DNA of 64,000 nt from BP-191 sp035940575. GTDB taxonomy: Bacteria; Actinomycetota; Actinomycetes; BP-191. Positions within the stretch are counted from its first letter, which is position 1. Every line of letters starts with the position of its first letter. This document shows positions 32,899 to 42,058 of the stretch, piece by piece. The notes below the pieces were generated by a model. The model worked only from the letters and a program-made list of their open reading frames with translations. It was not told the DNA's origin and did not search any database. The stretch covers positions 1 to 64,000 of the forward strand of contig DASZER010000046.1 of assembly GCA_035940575.1 (NCBI GenBank). The letters are read 5' to 3'. Made by a program: the position numbers and the translations under genes.

Positions 32899-33537
32899 TC
32901 AAGCGCCCGGCGGCACGTCCTTGCGCGCCAGCGCGCCGGCGGGCTCGGTGTAGGTCACGCTCGCCAGCCGCGTGCCGTGCCATGTCAGCGTCGTGACGCT
33001 CGCGAGGCCGCACTGCCGGCTGCGCGGGTCGTGCCACAGGCGGCGGCCCTCGAGGTGGCGGCGCAGGACGTAGATCGGGAGCTGGTGGCTCACGCAGATC
33101 GCCTCGTGCCCGGCGACCTCGTCGCGTACGTCGGTCACGGCGTCGAGCATCCGGCGCGCGGTCTGCGCGTACGGCTCGCCCCACGACGGCAGGAACGGGT
33201 TGCGCAGGTACCGCAGGCTCGCCCACGACGCGAACGACCGCCATCCCCGGTCGACCGCCCGCCCCTCGAAGTGGCTGGCGCTCTCGATCAGCCGCTCGTC
33301 GGCGCGGGCGGCGCGGGCGTACGCCTCCTCCAGCGGCCGCGCGGTCTCCCGCGCGCGCTGCAACGGCGACGTGAGCAGCAGCACGACGTCGCGCCCGGCC
33401 AGCGCCTTCGTCGCGACCTCGGCCATCCGGTGCCCCGTCTCCGAGAGGCCGTAGCCGGGCAGGCGGCCGTAGAGGATCTTCTGGGGGTTGTGCACCTCGC
33501 CGTGGCGCAGCAGGTGGACCCGCGTGACCGTCGTCAT
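32899..33537 (-). CDS. Histidine phosphatase (phosphoglycerate mutase-like) protein
   Basis: The 212-residue protein has the catalytic motif LLRHGEVHNP near its N-terminus and the second histidine in AICVSHQLPI, as in the branch of histidine phosphatases that includes cobalamin and sugar phosphatases. Its ATG overlaps the hemL stop (ATGA), so it belongs to the end of the tetrapyrrole operon. A role as a tetrapyrrole-pathway phosphatase is possible but unproven. Confidence 0.85.
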   Translation of the reverse strand: MTTVTRVHLLRHGEVHNPQKILYGRLPGYGLSETGHRMAEVATKALAGRDVVLLLTSPLQRARETARPLEEAYARAARADERLIESASHFEGRAVDRGWRSFASWASLRYLRNPFLPSWGEPYAQTARRMLDAVTDVRDEVAGHEAICVSHQLPIYVLRRHLEGRRLWHDPRSRQCGLASVTTLTWHGTRLASVTYTEPAGALARKDVPPGA

Positions 33538-34814
33538 GCGGCGGCCGCCGCGCGCGCGGCGTGCGGCACCGCGTCGGCGATCCGCTGCAACGCCTCGTCG
33601 CCGTGCGCGGCGCTGACGAACCACGCCTCGTACGCGCTCGGCGGCAGGTAGACCCCGCGCCGCAGGCACTCGTGGAAGAACGCGCCGTAGCGGCCGGTGT
33701 CCTGCGTCGTGGCGGTGGCGTAGTCGACGACGGCGTCGTCGGTGAAGAAGAACGAGAACAGGCTGCCCGCGGTGTTGAGCCGGTGCGCGACGCCCGCCTC
33801 GGTCAGCGCGTCCGTGACGAGCGCGGCGACGGCGGCGGCGGTCTTGTCGACGTGCGCGTAGACGTCGTCGGTGCAGGCGCGCAGCGTCGCGAGCCCGGCC
33901 GCGACGGCGACGGGGTTGCCCGACAGCGTGCCCGCCTGGTACACCGGCCCCGCCGGCGCGAGGTGGCCCATCACGTCCGCCCGCCCGCCGAACCCGGCGG
34001 CCGGCAGCCCGCCGCCCATGACCTTGCCGAACGTCGCGAGGTCCGGCGCGACGCCCTCGAGGCCGTACCAGCCGCTCGGGCCGACGCGGAAGCCGGTCAT
34101 CACCTCGTCGAGGATCAGCAGCGCGCCGTGCCGCGTGCAGAGGTCGCGCAGGGCGGCGTTGTAGCCGGGCAGCGGCGGGACGACGCCCATGTTGGCCGCG
34201 GCCGCCTCGGTGATGACGCAGGCGATGTCGTCGCCGTGCGCCTCGAACGCCGCCTCGACGGCGGCGACGTCGTTGTACGGCAGCACGATCGTGTCGGCGG
34301 CGCTCGCGCCGGTCACGCCGGGGGTGTCGGGCAGCCCGAACGTCACGACGCCGCTGCCCGCGCTGGCCAGCAGCGCGTCGACGTGGCCGTGGTAGCAGCC
34401 GGCGAACTTCACGACCTTGGACCGGCCGGTGAACCCGCGCGCGAGGCGCACCGCGCTCATCGTGGCCTCCGTGCCGGAGCCGACGAGGCGCACCTGCTCC
34501 ACGAACGCCACCCGCCGCACGATCTCCTCGGCGAGCTCGACCTCGCCGGGCGTCGGCGTGCCGAACGACGTGCCGCGCGAGACGGCCTCGTTGATCGCCT
34601 CGATCACCGACGGGTGGCGGTGGCCGAGGATCATCGGCCCCCACGAGCAGACGAGGTCGACGTACGTCACGCCGTCCGCGTCGGTCAGCCACGGCCCGTC
34701 GCCCGAGACCATGAAGCGCGGCGTGCCGCCGACGGCGCGGAAGGCGCGGACGGGGGAGTTCACGCCGCCGGGGGTGACGCGCTGCGCGCGCGCGAACAGG
34801 TCCTCTGAGGTCAC
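33534..34814 (-). CDS. hemL: Glutamate-1-semialdehyde 2,1-aminomutase
   Basis: HemL converts glutamate-1-semialdehyde to 5-aminolevulinate using PLP. The 426-residue protein shows VTPGGVNSPVRAF at the N-terminus, the PLP lysine in ATFGKVMGGGLPAA, and LILDEVMTGFR. Length is normal. The GTG start overlaps the stop of the small gene upstream. With hemA, hemB, hemC and cobA/hemD in the same operon it gives the C5 haem route. Confidence 0.95.
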   Translation of the reverse strand: MTSEDLFARAQRVTPGGVNSPVRAFRAVGGTPRFMVSGDGPWLTDADGVTYVDLVCSWGPMILGHRHPSVIEAINEAVSRGTSFGTPTPGEVELAEEIVRRVAFVEQVRLVGSGTEATMSAVRLARGFTGRSKVVKFAGCYHGHVDALLASAGSGVVTFGLPDTPGVTGASAADTIVLPYNDVAAVEAAFEAHGDDIACVITEAAAANMGVVPPLPGYNAALRDLCTRHGALLILDEVMTGFRVGPSGWYGLEGVAPDLATFGKVMGGGLPAAGFGGRADVMGHLAPAGPVYQAGTLSGNPVAVAAGLATLRACTDDVYAHVDKTAAAVAALVTDALTEAGVAHRLNTAGSLFSFFFTDDAVVDYATATTQDTGRYGAFFHECLRRGVYLPPSAYEAWFVSAAHGDEALQRIADAVPHAARAAAAA

Positions 34815-35164
34815 CCGTCCATCTTCGCAGCCACGCGCCCTTCGGCGCGTTCGGCGAACGCGCGCCAGGTCGCGGCCAGCCCGTCCACGACGGAGTCGCA
34901 CCGGATGCTCGTCCGCAGCCCGTGCGCGTGCGCGGACACCAGGTGCCACTGCTCGGTCCGGACGCCGACCTCGGTGACGCCGAGATGGATCGCGAGCGAG
35001 AGCAGGATCTCCGACGCCTCGTCGCCGCCGGGCGCGACGCCACGCGCGCGGATCCGCTCCCTGACCTCCGCGCGCAGCGCCGCCGCGGCGGCCGCGCCCG
35101 CGTCGTCGCACGTGCAGACGAAGTCGTCGAACGCCTCCGCGCCGGGAGGGCCGGCGCCCGTCAC
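34811..35164 (-). CDS. Conserved-looking small protein, unknown function
   Basis: The 117-residue soluble protein has an alanine-rich helical N-terminus with a CTCDD motif and a mixed second half (EILLSLAIHLGVTEVGVR, QWHLVSAHAHGLRTSIRCDSVVDG). No family is recognised. It overlaps both the CocE-like gene and hemL by 4 bp (GTGA each), so it is made as part of the operon. Confidence 0.6.
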   Translation of the reverse strand: MTGAGPPGAEAFDDFVCTCDDAGAAAAAALRAEVRERIRARGVAPGGDEASEILLSLAIHLGVTEVGVRTEQWHLVSAHAHGLRTSIRCDSVVDGLAATWRAFAERAEGRVAAKMDG

Positions 35165-36774
35165 CGCATCCGGGGCGGCAGCCGGAACGTCGTCTGGTTC
35201 GCCGAGATCGTCTCGGCCGACAGCGCGAACGCCGCCGCCGGGGCGCGGACCTCGCCCACGAGGAACGCGCGGCGGTCGCGGCGCAGCGCGGGGATCGAGA
35301 CCGAGCCCGCGCTGACCGTCACCTGCCCGCCGCTCGCGGAGGGGACCCAGAAGTCGTCGTTCGCCAGCACCTCGACGCCGACGCGGTGGCCGCGCTCGAA
35401 GCGCCAGTCCTGCGGGTACAGGTCGAACGCCACCTTGCCGGAGACGCCCGCGTGCACGCCCTTCGTGACGAGGACGGCGTTGCCGCCGGCGTCGACGTCC
35501 CACAGCCGCACCGCGACCTGCGCGGGCCCGACGCCCTTCGCGTCGACGGTGACGCGCGGTACGCCGGAGAGGTGCACGGCGTACGGCAGCGCCTGGCTGA
35601 AGGACCACGCCGAGCCGCCCCGCTCGCGGAGCTGCGAGCCGTCGGCGCTGGGGTAGGCGACGTAGGAGCCCTCGCGCAGCGTCAGCAGCGCCGGTCGCGC
35701 GTCGCTCGGCGGCCAGCGGTCGTCCGTACGCCAGCGGCCGTCGCCCTGCTGGACCACCGCGCCGGGCTGGCGCTGGACGGCGCGCAGCGCCTTGGCGTCG
35801 CGCTTCACGTACGCGTCGAGCCACGCGTAGGCCTCGGCGACGTAGCGCTCGCGGACCTCCTCGTAGTCCGGGTCGATCGGCGCGCGATGGATGAACTGGC
35901 CCGTCCACATCCGCTTCGGCCCGCGCAGCAGCGGATAGAGCTGGCTCATGTTGTCGGGCTTCACCTGGAAGTCGAGGAAGCCCTGCGAGTACAGCACCGG
36001 CACGGTGCTCGTCGCGGCGCGCGCGACGAGGTCGCGCTCCTTCCAGTAGGCCGTCGTCGGGTCGCCGACCTTGGTCATGCCGACGTTGGTGGCGTAGCAG
36101 TGCGGCGCGCTCGCGGTGCCGGAGACGGCGGTGACGATCCCGTCGGGGCCGGTCGACTGGTGCGGCGGCATCAGGTCCATCTGGGCGTAGAGGCTCGACG
36201 TCGCGAGCCAGCCGCCCTCGTAGTGCGCGCCGTTCATCCAGAAGCCGGAGTACCCGCGCGTGATCGGTGCCTGCACGACGAGCGCGGCGAGGCCCTTGGG
36301 GCGCGTGGCGAGCGCCATGATCTGCGTCCAGCCGTCGTAGGAGATGCCCCACATGCCGACGCGGCCGGTGGACCACGGCTGCGCCGCCGACCACTCGACG
36401 GCCGCCTTCGCGTCCATCTGCTCGCCGGGCCCGCCGAGGTCGCCGCAGCCGCCTGAGGCGTTGTAGCCGCGCAGGCTCACCTCTACGACGGCGTAGCCGC
36501 GGTAGAGCAGCTCCTCCATCTCCTCGTACTCGGGGATGCCGGGGCCGCGCGGCGAGTGCGCCGGGCTGATGCCGTTGAGGTACGGCGACACGAGCAGCAC
36601 GACGGGCACCCGCCCGCCGCGCGCGGGGCGGTAGACCTGCGCGTGCAACGGCGTGCCGTCGCCGGACGCGATGTACGTCGTGGAGAACGTCCAGTCGTCG
36701 TCCGCGTGCGTCGCGGGAGCGACGGGACCGGCGAGGAGGAGCGCCGCGAGGGCGGCGACGATACGGGTGCGCAC
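35161..36774 (-). CDS. Secreted CocE/NonD-family hydrolase
   Basis: The 537-residue protein has a signal peptide (TRIVAALAALLLAGPVAPATHA) and an alpha/beta-hydrolase domain of the X-Pro dipeptidyl-peptidase/cocaine esterase family: nucleophile Ser in GMWGISYDGWTQ, then a C-terminal jelly-roll (FDLYPQDWRFERGHRVGVEV). It should act as an acyl-peptidase or esterase outside the cell. GTG at 36774 gives the signal peptide. Its place in the haem operon looks accidental. Confidence 0.86.
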   Translation of the reverse strand: MRTRIVAALAALLLAGPVAPATHADDDWTFSTTYIASGDGTPLHAQVYRPARGGRVPVVLLVSPYLNGISPAHSPRGPGIPEYEEMEELLYRGYAVVEVSLRGYNASGGCGDLGGPGEQMDAKAAVEWSAAQPWSTGRVGMWGISYDGWTQIMALATRPKGLAALVVQAPITRGYSGFWMNGAHYEGGWLATSSLYAQMDLMPPHQSTGPDGIVTAVSGTASAPHCYATNVGMTKVGDPTTAYWKERDLVARAATSTVPVLYSQGFLDFQVKPDNMSQLYPLLRGPKRMWTGQFIHRAPIDPDYEEVRERYVAEAYAWLDAYVKRDAKALRAVQRQPGAVVQQGDGRWRTDDRWPPSDARPALLTLREGSYVAYPSADGSQLRERGGSAWSFSQALPYAVHLSGVPRVTVDAKGVGPAQVAVRLWDVDAGGNAVLVTKGVHAGVSGKVAFDLYPQDWRFERGHRVGVEVLANDDFWVPSASGGQVTVSAGSVSIPALRRDRRAFLVGEVRAPAAAFALSAETISANQTTFRLPPRMR

Positions 36775-36806
36775 GAGTGGCAAGAGCCGCGAGGCGGCCC
36801 GCGGGT

Positions 36807-37220
36807 TCAGTCGGCGTGCCCGGCGGCGCGGCGTACGGCCGCCCGCAGCAGGTCGTCGACCTCCGCCGTCGGCTCGACGTCGTGGCGCCGCAGCAGCGCG
36901 GCGAGCTCGGCGGCGGGGCCGCCAGGGTCGAGCTCGGTCACCTCGGCGACCTTCTGCGCGGCGGCGTACGGCGTCAGGCGCCCGTCCATCTCGGCGCACG
37001 CCCAGCGCACGACCGGGTGCGCGTCGCTCTCGGCGTGGCCGAGGGAGGCGAGGACGGCGGGGAGCAGCGCGCGGGCCTCGGCGGCGTCGCGGCGGGTGAG
37101 GCCCGCCAGCGCGCGCAGCTCGCCCGAGTCGTGGCCCTCCGCGAGCCAGCCGGCGGCGAGCATCGGCAGGTCCTCGTCGCGTACGGCCCCGGGGTCGCGG
37201 GCCACGTCCTGCGGCGTCAC
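36807..37220 (-). CDS. Helical protein of unknown function next to hemB
   Basis: The 137-residue protein is all-helical (LPMLAAGWLAEGH, LRALAGLTRRDAAEARALLPAVLASLG, PAAELAALLRRHDV). No motif is recognised. Its GTG overlaps the hemB stop, so it is translated with it. It might be a HEAT-like or death-domain-like adaptor; this is not supported further. Confidence 0.6.
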   Translation of the reverse strand: MTPQDVARDPGAVRDEDLPMLAAGWLAEGHDSGELRALAGLTRRDAAEARALLPAVLASLGHAESDAHPVVRWACAEMDGRLTPYAAAQKVAEVTELDPGGPAAELAALLRRHDVEPTAEVDDLLRAAVRRAAGHAD

Positions 37221-38200
37221 CGCAGGCGGCGGGCGACCTCGGTGGCCCAGTACGTGAGCACGAGGTCGGCGCCCGCGCGGCGGATGGAGGTGAGCGTCTC
37301 GTCGACCGCGCGGTCGCGGTCGATCCAGCCGTTGGCCGCGGCGGCCTCGACCATCGCGTACTCCCCCGACACCTGGTACGCGGCCACCGGCACGGTCGCG
37401 ACCTCGCGCACGCGGCGTACGACGTCGAGGTAGGCCATCGCGGGCTTGACCATCACCATGTCCGCGCCCTCGGCGAGGTCGAGCAGCACCTCGCGCACGG
37501 CCTCGTCGGAGTTGGCCGGGTCCTGCTGGTACGCGTTGCGGTCCCCGAACCGAGGCGCGCACTCCGCCGCCTCGCGGAACGGGCCGTAGAACGCGCTCGC
37601 GTACTTCGCCGAGTAGGCGAGGATCGCGACGTCGGGGTGGCCGTCGGCGTCGAGCGCCTCGCGGATCGCGCGGACCTGCCCGTCCATCATCCCGCTGGGC
37701 GCGACGACGGCGCTGCCCGCACGGGCCTGCGCGACGGCGGCGGCGGCGTAGCGGGCGAGGGTGGCGTCGTTGTCGACGGTGCCGTCCTCGCGCAGCAGGC
37801 CGCAGTGGCCGTGGTCGGTGTACTCGTCCAGGCAGCAGTCGGTCATCAGGACCGTGGAGTCGCCGAGCTCGGCGACGAGGTCGCGCAGCGCGACCTGCAC
37901 GATGCCGTCGGGGTCGTCGGCGCCGGAGCCGCGCGCGTCCTTGACCTCGGGGATGCCGAACAGGATCAGCCCGCCGACACCCGCCTCGACGGCCTCGACG
38001 GCGGCCTTCCGCAGCGAGTCGCGGGTGTGCTGGACGACGCCCGGCATCGAGCCGACGGGCGCGGGGTCGGCGATGCCCTCCTTCACGAACAGCGGCAGCA
38101 CGAGGTCGGCGGGGTGCAGCCGCGTCTCGGCCGCGAGGCGGCGCAGCGCGGGCGTACGGCGCAGCCGGCGCGGGCGCGCGGCGGGGAACTCCGCGCTCAC
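37217..38200 (-). CDS. hemB: Delta-aminolevulinic acid dehydratase (porphobilinogen synthase)
   Basis: HemB condenses two 5-aminolevulinate molecules to porphobilinogen. The 327-residue protein has the cysteine-rich metal segment TDCCLDEYTDHGHCG, the catalytic lysines in ILAYSAKYASAFYGPFREA and VMVKPAMAYLD. The presence of three cysteines points to a zinc-type enzyme. The GTG start overlaps the cobA/hemD stop. Confidence 0.95.
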   Translation of the reverse strand: MSAEFPAARPRRLRRTPALRRLAAETRLHPADLVLPLFVKEGIADPAPVGSMPGVVQHTRDSLRKAAVEAVEAGVGGLILFGIPEVKDARGSGADDPDGIVQVALRDLVAELGDSTVLMTDCCLDEYTDHGHCGLLREDGTVDNDATLARYAAAAVAQARAGSAVVAPSGMMDGQVRAIREALDADGHPDVAILAYSAKYASAFYGPFREAAECAPRFGDRNAYQQDPANSDEAVREVLLDLAEGADMVMVKPAMAYLDVVRRVREVATVPVAAYQVSGEYAMVEAAAANGWIDRDRAVDETLTSIRRAGADLVLTYWATEVARRLR

Positions 38201-39858
38201 CGCCGGGCCGCCTTGCCGGGCGCCTTCTTCGCGGGTGCCTTCGCGACGACCTTGGCGACCTTGGCCGGCGCCTTCTTCGCGGTCTTGCGCGCCGGCTTCG
38301 CGGCGGCCGCCGTCAGGGCCTCCTCGCGCGCGGCGACGACGTGGTCGGCAAGCGCCTTGGTGACGGCGGCGACGGAGGCGACCCGCGACTGCACGTCCAC
38401 GCGCAGCCCCGCCTCGCGCGCGGCGGCGGCGGTCTGCGGGCCGATGGCGGCGACGAGCGTGCGCTCGTGCGGCTTGCCGCAGAGCGCGACGAGGTTGCGG
38501 ACGGTCGACGACGACGTGAACACGATCGCGTCGACGTCGCCGTTGCGGACCGCCTGCTTCACCTCGTCGGGCGGCGCGGCGGCGCGGACGGTGCGGTACG
38601 CCGTCACCTCGTCCACGGCCCAGCCCTTCGCCTTCACCGCGCCGACGAGCGTCTCGGTCGCGATGTCGGCGCGCGGCAGCAGCACGCGATCGAGGAAGTC
38701 GAGCTGCGCGTCGTACGGCGGCCAGACCTTGCCGAGCCCCTCGGACGACTGCTCGTCGTCGGGCTTGAGGTCGCAGAACAGGCCCCACTCCCGCAACGCC
38801 GCCACGGTCGCGTCGCCGACGGCCGCGATCTTCACGCCGGCCAGCGCGCGGGGGTCGAGGCCGACCTCCTCCATGCCCTCGCGGATCGCGCGGACGGCGT
38901 TGGCCGAGGTGAACGCCACCCACTGGTAGCGCCCCTGCACGAGGCCACTGACCGCGCGGCGCATCGGCTCGGGGTTGCGCGGCGGCTCGATCGCGATGGT
39001 CGGCACCTCGATCGGCTCGCCGCCGAGGGCGCGTACCTCCGACGACAGCGTCCCGGCCTGCTGGCGGGTGCGCGGCACGAGCACCGACATGCCGAACAGC
39101 GGGCGGCCCTCGTACCAGTTGAGGCGCTGGCGCAGCGACACGACCGAGCCGATGACCGTCACGGCGGGCGCGGTCATCTTCGCGGCGGCCGCGGCCTCCT
39201 CGATCGTGTTCAGGTCGGCGACGACAGTGCGCTGCATGGCCGTGGTGCCGTAGCGCGTCATCGCGACGGGGGTGTCGCCGGGGCGGCCGTGCTCGATGAG
39301 CTTCGCCGCGATCTTGCCGATCTTCTCGGCGCCCATGAGCAGCACGATCGTGCCCGGGCCGTTCGCGAGCGCGCGCCAGTCGACGGTGCTGCCCGGCGCC
39401 TGCGGGTCGACGTGGCCGGATACGACGACGAAGTCCTGCGTCTTGCCCCGGTGCGTGACCGGGATGCCGGCGTACGCGGGCACGGCGATCGCCGACGTGA
39501 CGCCGGGTACGACCTCCCACGGGACGCGCGCCTTGACGCACGCCTCCGCCTCCTCGCCGCCGCGGCCGAAGACGAACGGGTCGCCGCCCTTGAGCCGCAC
39601 GACGTTGAGGCCCTGCTTGGCGCGGTCGACGAGGACGGCGTTGATGTCCTCCTGCGTCATGCCCTCGCCGTGCGGCGCCTTGCCCGCCTCTACCACCTCG
39701 ACGTCGGGGCGGCAGTGCCGCAGCAGCTCGCGCGAGGCGAGCCGGTCGACCACGACGACGTCGGCGCGTTCGAGCAGCTCGAGGCCGCGCAACGTGATCA
39801 GCTCGGGGTCGCCGGGACCCGCACCGACGAGCGAGACGGTCCCCTTCGGCTTCCTCAT
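38197..39858 (-). CDS. Uroporphyrinogen-III C-methyltransferase / uroporphyrinogen-III synthase fusion with basic tail
   Basis: The first 250 residues are a SAM-dependent uroporphyrinogen-III methyltransferase (CobA/SumT): VGAGPGDPELITLRG and VTHRGKTQDFVVVSGH. The second part is uroporphyrinogen-III synthase (HemD), with FTSANAVRAI and FTSSSTVRNLV. This fusion is usual in actinobacteria. After it comes a 35-residue Lys/Ala/Pro tail (KTAKKAPAKVAKVVAKAP), like histone H1 or HupB tails, which is unusual for this enzyme. The ATG overlaps the hemC stop. Confidence 0.93.
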   Translation of the reverse strand: MRKPKGTVSLVGAGPGDPELITLRGLELLERADVVVVDRLASRELLRHCRPDVEVVEAGKAPHGEGMTQEDINAVLVDRAKQGLNVVRLKGGDPFVFGRGGEEAEACVKARVPWEVVPGVTSAIAVPAYAGIPVTHRGKTQDFVVVSGHVDPQAPGSTVDWRALANGPGTIVLLMGAEKIGKIAAKLIEHGRPGDTPVAMTRYGTTAMQRTVVADLNTIEEAAAAAKMTAPAVTVIGSVVSLRQRLNWYEGRPLFGMSVLVPRTRQQAGTLSSEVRALGGEPIEVPTIAIEPPRNPEPMRRAVSGLVQGRYQWVAFTSANAVRAIREGMEEVGLDPRALAGVKIAAVGDATVAALREWGLFCDLKPDDEQSSEGLGKVWPPYDAQLDFLDRVLLPRADIATETLVGAVKAKGWAVDEVTAYRTVRAAAPPDEVKQAVRNGDVDAIVFTSSSTVRNLVALCGKPHERTLVAAIGPQTAAAAREAGLRVDVQSRVASVAAVTKALADHVVAAREEALTAAAAKPARKTAKKAPAKVAKVVAKAPAKKAPGKAARR

Positions 39859-40757
39859 CGCGCCTCCCCCATGAGCTCGGCGGCGCCGTCCTCGAGCAGG
39901 ATCGCGGCGAGACGTTCGCCCAGCGCCTCGGGCTCGTCCACCGGTCCGGTGAGGCTCTGGCGCAGCACGTCCGAACCGTCCGGCGCGCACACGGTCGCGC
40001 GCAGGTAGATCTCGTCCTCGGCCAGGTCCGCGAGCGCGCCCACGGGCGCGGTGCAGCCCGCCTCCAGCGCCCGCAGCAGCGCCCGCTCGGCGAGCACGCA
40101 CGCGCGCGTCGCCGGGTCGTCCAGGGCGGCGTAGAGGTGCTCGTCGCCGGTACGGCACTCGATCGCGAGCGCGCCCTGGCCGGGCGCGGGGAGCACCTGG
40201 ATCGGGTCGAGCGTCTCGCTGACCGCGTCGAGCCGGTCGAGCCTGGCGAGGCCCGCGCGGGCGAGCACGACCGCGTCGACCTCGCCGTTGGCGGCCTTCT
40301 TGAGGCGGGTGTCGACGTTGCCGCGGATCGGGACGACCTCGATGCCGAGGCCGAGCGCGAGGAGCTGCGCCGCGCGGCGGGGCGACCCGGTGCCGACGCG
40401 CGCGCCCTCGGGCAGCTCGCCGAGCGTGAGCCCCGCGGGCGAGCAGAGCACGTCGCGCGGGTCCTCGCGCGCGGGCACCGCCGCGAGCGACAGGCCCTCG
40501 GCGGGTGCGGTCGGGAGGTCCTTGAGCGAGTGGACGGCGAGGTCGATCTCGCCGGCGAGCAGCGCCTCGCGCAGCGCGCTCACGAACACGCCCGTGCCGC
40601 CGATCTGCGTGATGGCGGACGGGTCGACGTCGCCGCGCGTGGTGACCTCGACCAGCTCGACGTCGCGGCCGGTCAGCGCGATCAGCGTCGCGGCGACGCC
40701 GCCGCTCTGCGCCATCGCGAGGGCCGACGCGCGGGTGCCGAGTCGGAGGGCCTTCAC
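39855..40757 (-). CDS. hemC: Porphobilinogen deaminase (hydroxymethylbilane synthase)
   Basis: HemC polymerises four porphobilinogens. The 300-residue protein has LRLGTRASALAMAQ at its start, the substrate-binding RGNVDTRLKK, and the dipyrromethane cofactor cysteine in EAGCTAPVGA. Length and motifs are standard. The ATG at 40757 overlaps the hemA stop by 4 bp. Confidence 0.95.
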   Translation of the reverse strand: MKALRLGTRASALAMAQSGGVAATLIALTGRDVELVEVTTRGDVDPSAITQIGGTGVFVSALREALLAGEIDLAVHSLKDLPTAPAEGLSLAAVPAREDPRDVLCSPAGLTLGELPEGARVGTGSPRRAAQLLALGLGIEVVPIRGNVDTRLKKAANGEVDAVVLARAGLARLDRLDAVSETLDPIQVLPAPGQGALAIECRTGDEHLYAALDDPATRACVLAERALLRALEAGCTAPVGALADLAEDEIYLRATVCAPDGSDVLRQSLTGPVDEPEALGERLAAILLEDGAAELMGEAR

Positions 40758-42058
40758 GGCGACTCCTCGGGCGCGGTCACAGCCTCGGGCACCTGCGGGT
40801 CGAGCCCGAACAGCTCGCGCAGCGCCTCGGCGTAGTGGTCGCCGCCGGGCGCCTCGGCCAGCTCCTTCACGCGCACGGTCGGGGCGTGCAGCAGCTTCTC
40901 GACCACGCGGCGTACGGACTGCTCGACCTCGGCGCGCTCGCGCGGGTGGAGGTCGACGCGGCCGGTGAGGCGTTCGAGCTCGGCGGCGATGAGCGCGTCG
41001 GCCTTAGCGCGCAGGGCGACGACCGTCGGCGCGACGCGCATGGCGCGTTGCCAGCCGAGGAACACGCCCACCTCGTCGGCGACGATCCGCCTGCACTCGT
41101 CGAGGTCCGCGCCGGTCGGCTCGGTGTCGAGCACCGCGCGCAGGGCGTCGAGGTCGGCGAGGCGGACGTTCGGGAGCGCGCGGACCCCGGGGTCGACGTC
41201 GCGGGGCAGCGCGAGGTCGAGCAGGAACAGCGGCCGCTCCGACGCCCGCAGCGCCAGCGCGGCCTCGACGTGCGCGTGCTCGACGACGATGCCCGAGGCG
41301 CCGGTGGAGGACACGACGACGTCGGCCTCGGCGATGGCCTCGACCAGGGTGTCGAGCGAGGCCGTGGTGCCGCCGAGGGTCTGCGCCAGCGTCGCGGCGC
41401 GGTCGGCGGTGCGGTTGGCGACCACGATGCGTTCGACGCCCTCGCGCTTGAGGGTCGCGCCGGTGAGTGCGCCCATCGCGCCGGCGCCGACGATCAGCGC
41501 GCGCGTCTCGGCACCGAGCGGGCCGAGCGCGGCCTCGGCGATGCGCAGGCCGACCCCGACGAGCGAGGCGCCCGCGCGGCCGATCTCGGTCTCGGTGCGG
41601 ACGCGCTTGCCGACGCGCAGCGAGTGGCGGAACAGCTCGCCGAGCACCCGCGCGACCGCCCCCTCCTCCTCCTGCGCGACGCGGAAGGCGTTGCGGAGCT
41701 GGCCGAGGATCTGGCCCTCGCCGACGACCATCGAGTCGAGCCCGCTCGCGACGGTGAACAGGTGGTGTACGGCCCGCTCCTCGTAGTGCACGTAGAGGTG
41801 GTCGGACAGCTCCTCGAGCGGCACGCCGGACATGCGCGCGAGCAGGTCGGAGACCTCCTGGACGCCGCCGTGGAAGCGGGTCACGTGCGCGTAGACCTCG
41901 ACGCGGTTGCACGTCGACAGGACGACGGCCTCGACGACGTTGGTGCCCTGGAGCAGGTCGTGGAGGGCCTTCGGGACGTGGTCGGCGTTGATGGCGGCGC
42001 GTTCGAGCAGCTCGACCGGCGCGCTGCGGTGCGAGAGGCCGACGACGAGGACGCTCAC
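40754..42058 (-). CDS. hemA: Glutamyl-tRNA reductase
   Basis: HemA reduces Glu-tRNA to glutamate-1-semialdehyde, the first step of the C5 haem route. The 434-residue protein has GLSHRSAPVELLER, the catalytic cysteine in LSTCNRVEVYA, the GEGQILGQ motif, an NADPH-binding VGAGAMG and the C-terminal dimerisation helices. The GTG overlaps the rex stop, putting it under the Rex promoter. Confidence 0.95.
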   Translation of the reverse strand: MSVLVVGLSHRSAPVELLERAAINADHVPKALHDLLQGTNVVEAVVLSTCNRVEVYAHVTRFHGGVQEVSDLLARMSGVPLEELSDHLYVHYEERAVHHLFTVASGLDSMVVGEGQILGQLRNAFRVAQEEEGAVARVLGELFRHSLRVGKRVRTETEIGRAGASLVGVGLRIAEAALGPLGAETRALIVGAGAMGALTGATLKREGVERIVVANRTADRAATLAQTLGGTTASLDTLVEAIAEADVVVSSTGASGIVVEHAHVEAALALRASERPLFLLDLALPRDVDPGVRALPNVRLADLDALRAVLDTEPTGADLDECRRIVADEVGVFLGWQRAMRVAPTVVALRAKADALIAAELERLTGRVDLHPRERAEVEQSVRRVVEKLLHAPTVRVKELAEAPGGDHYAEALRELFGLDPQVPEAVTAPEESP

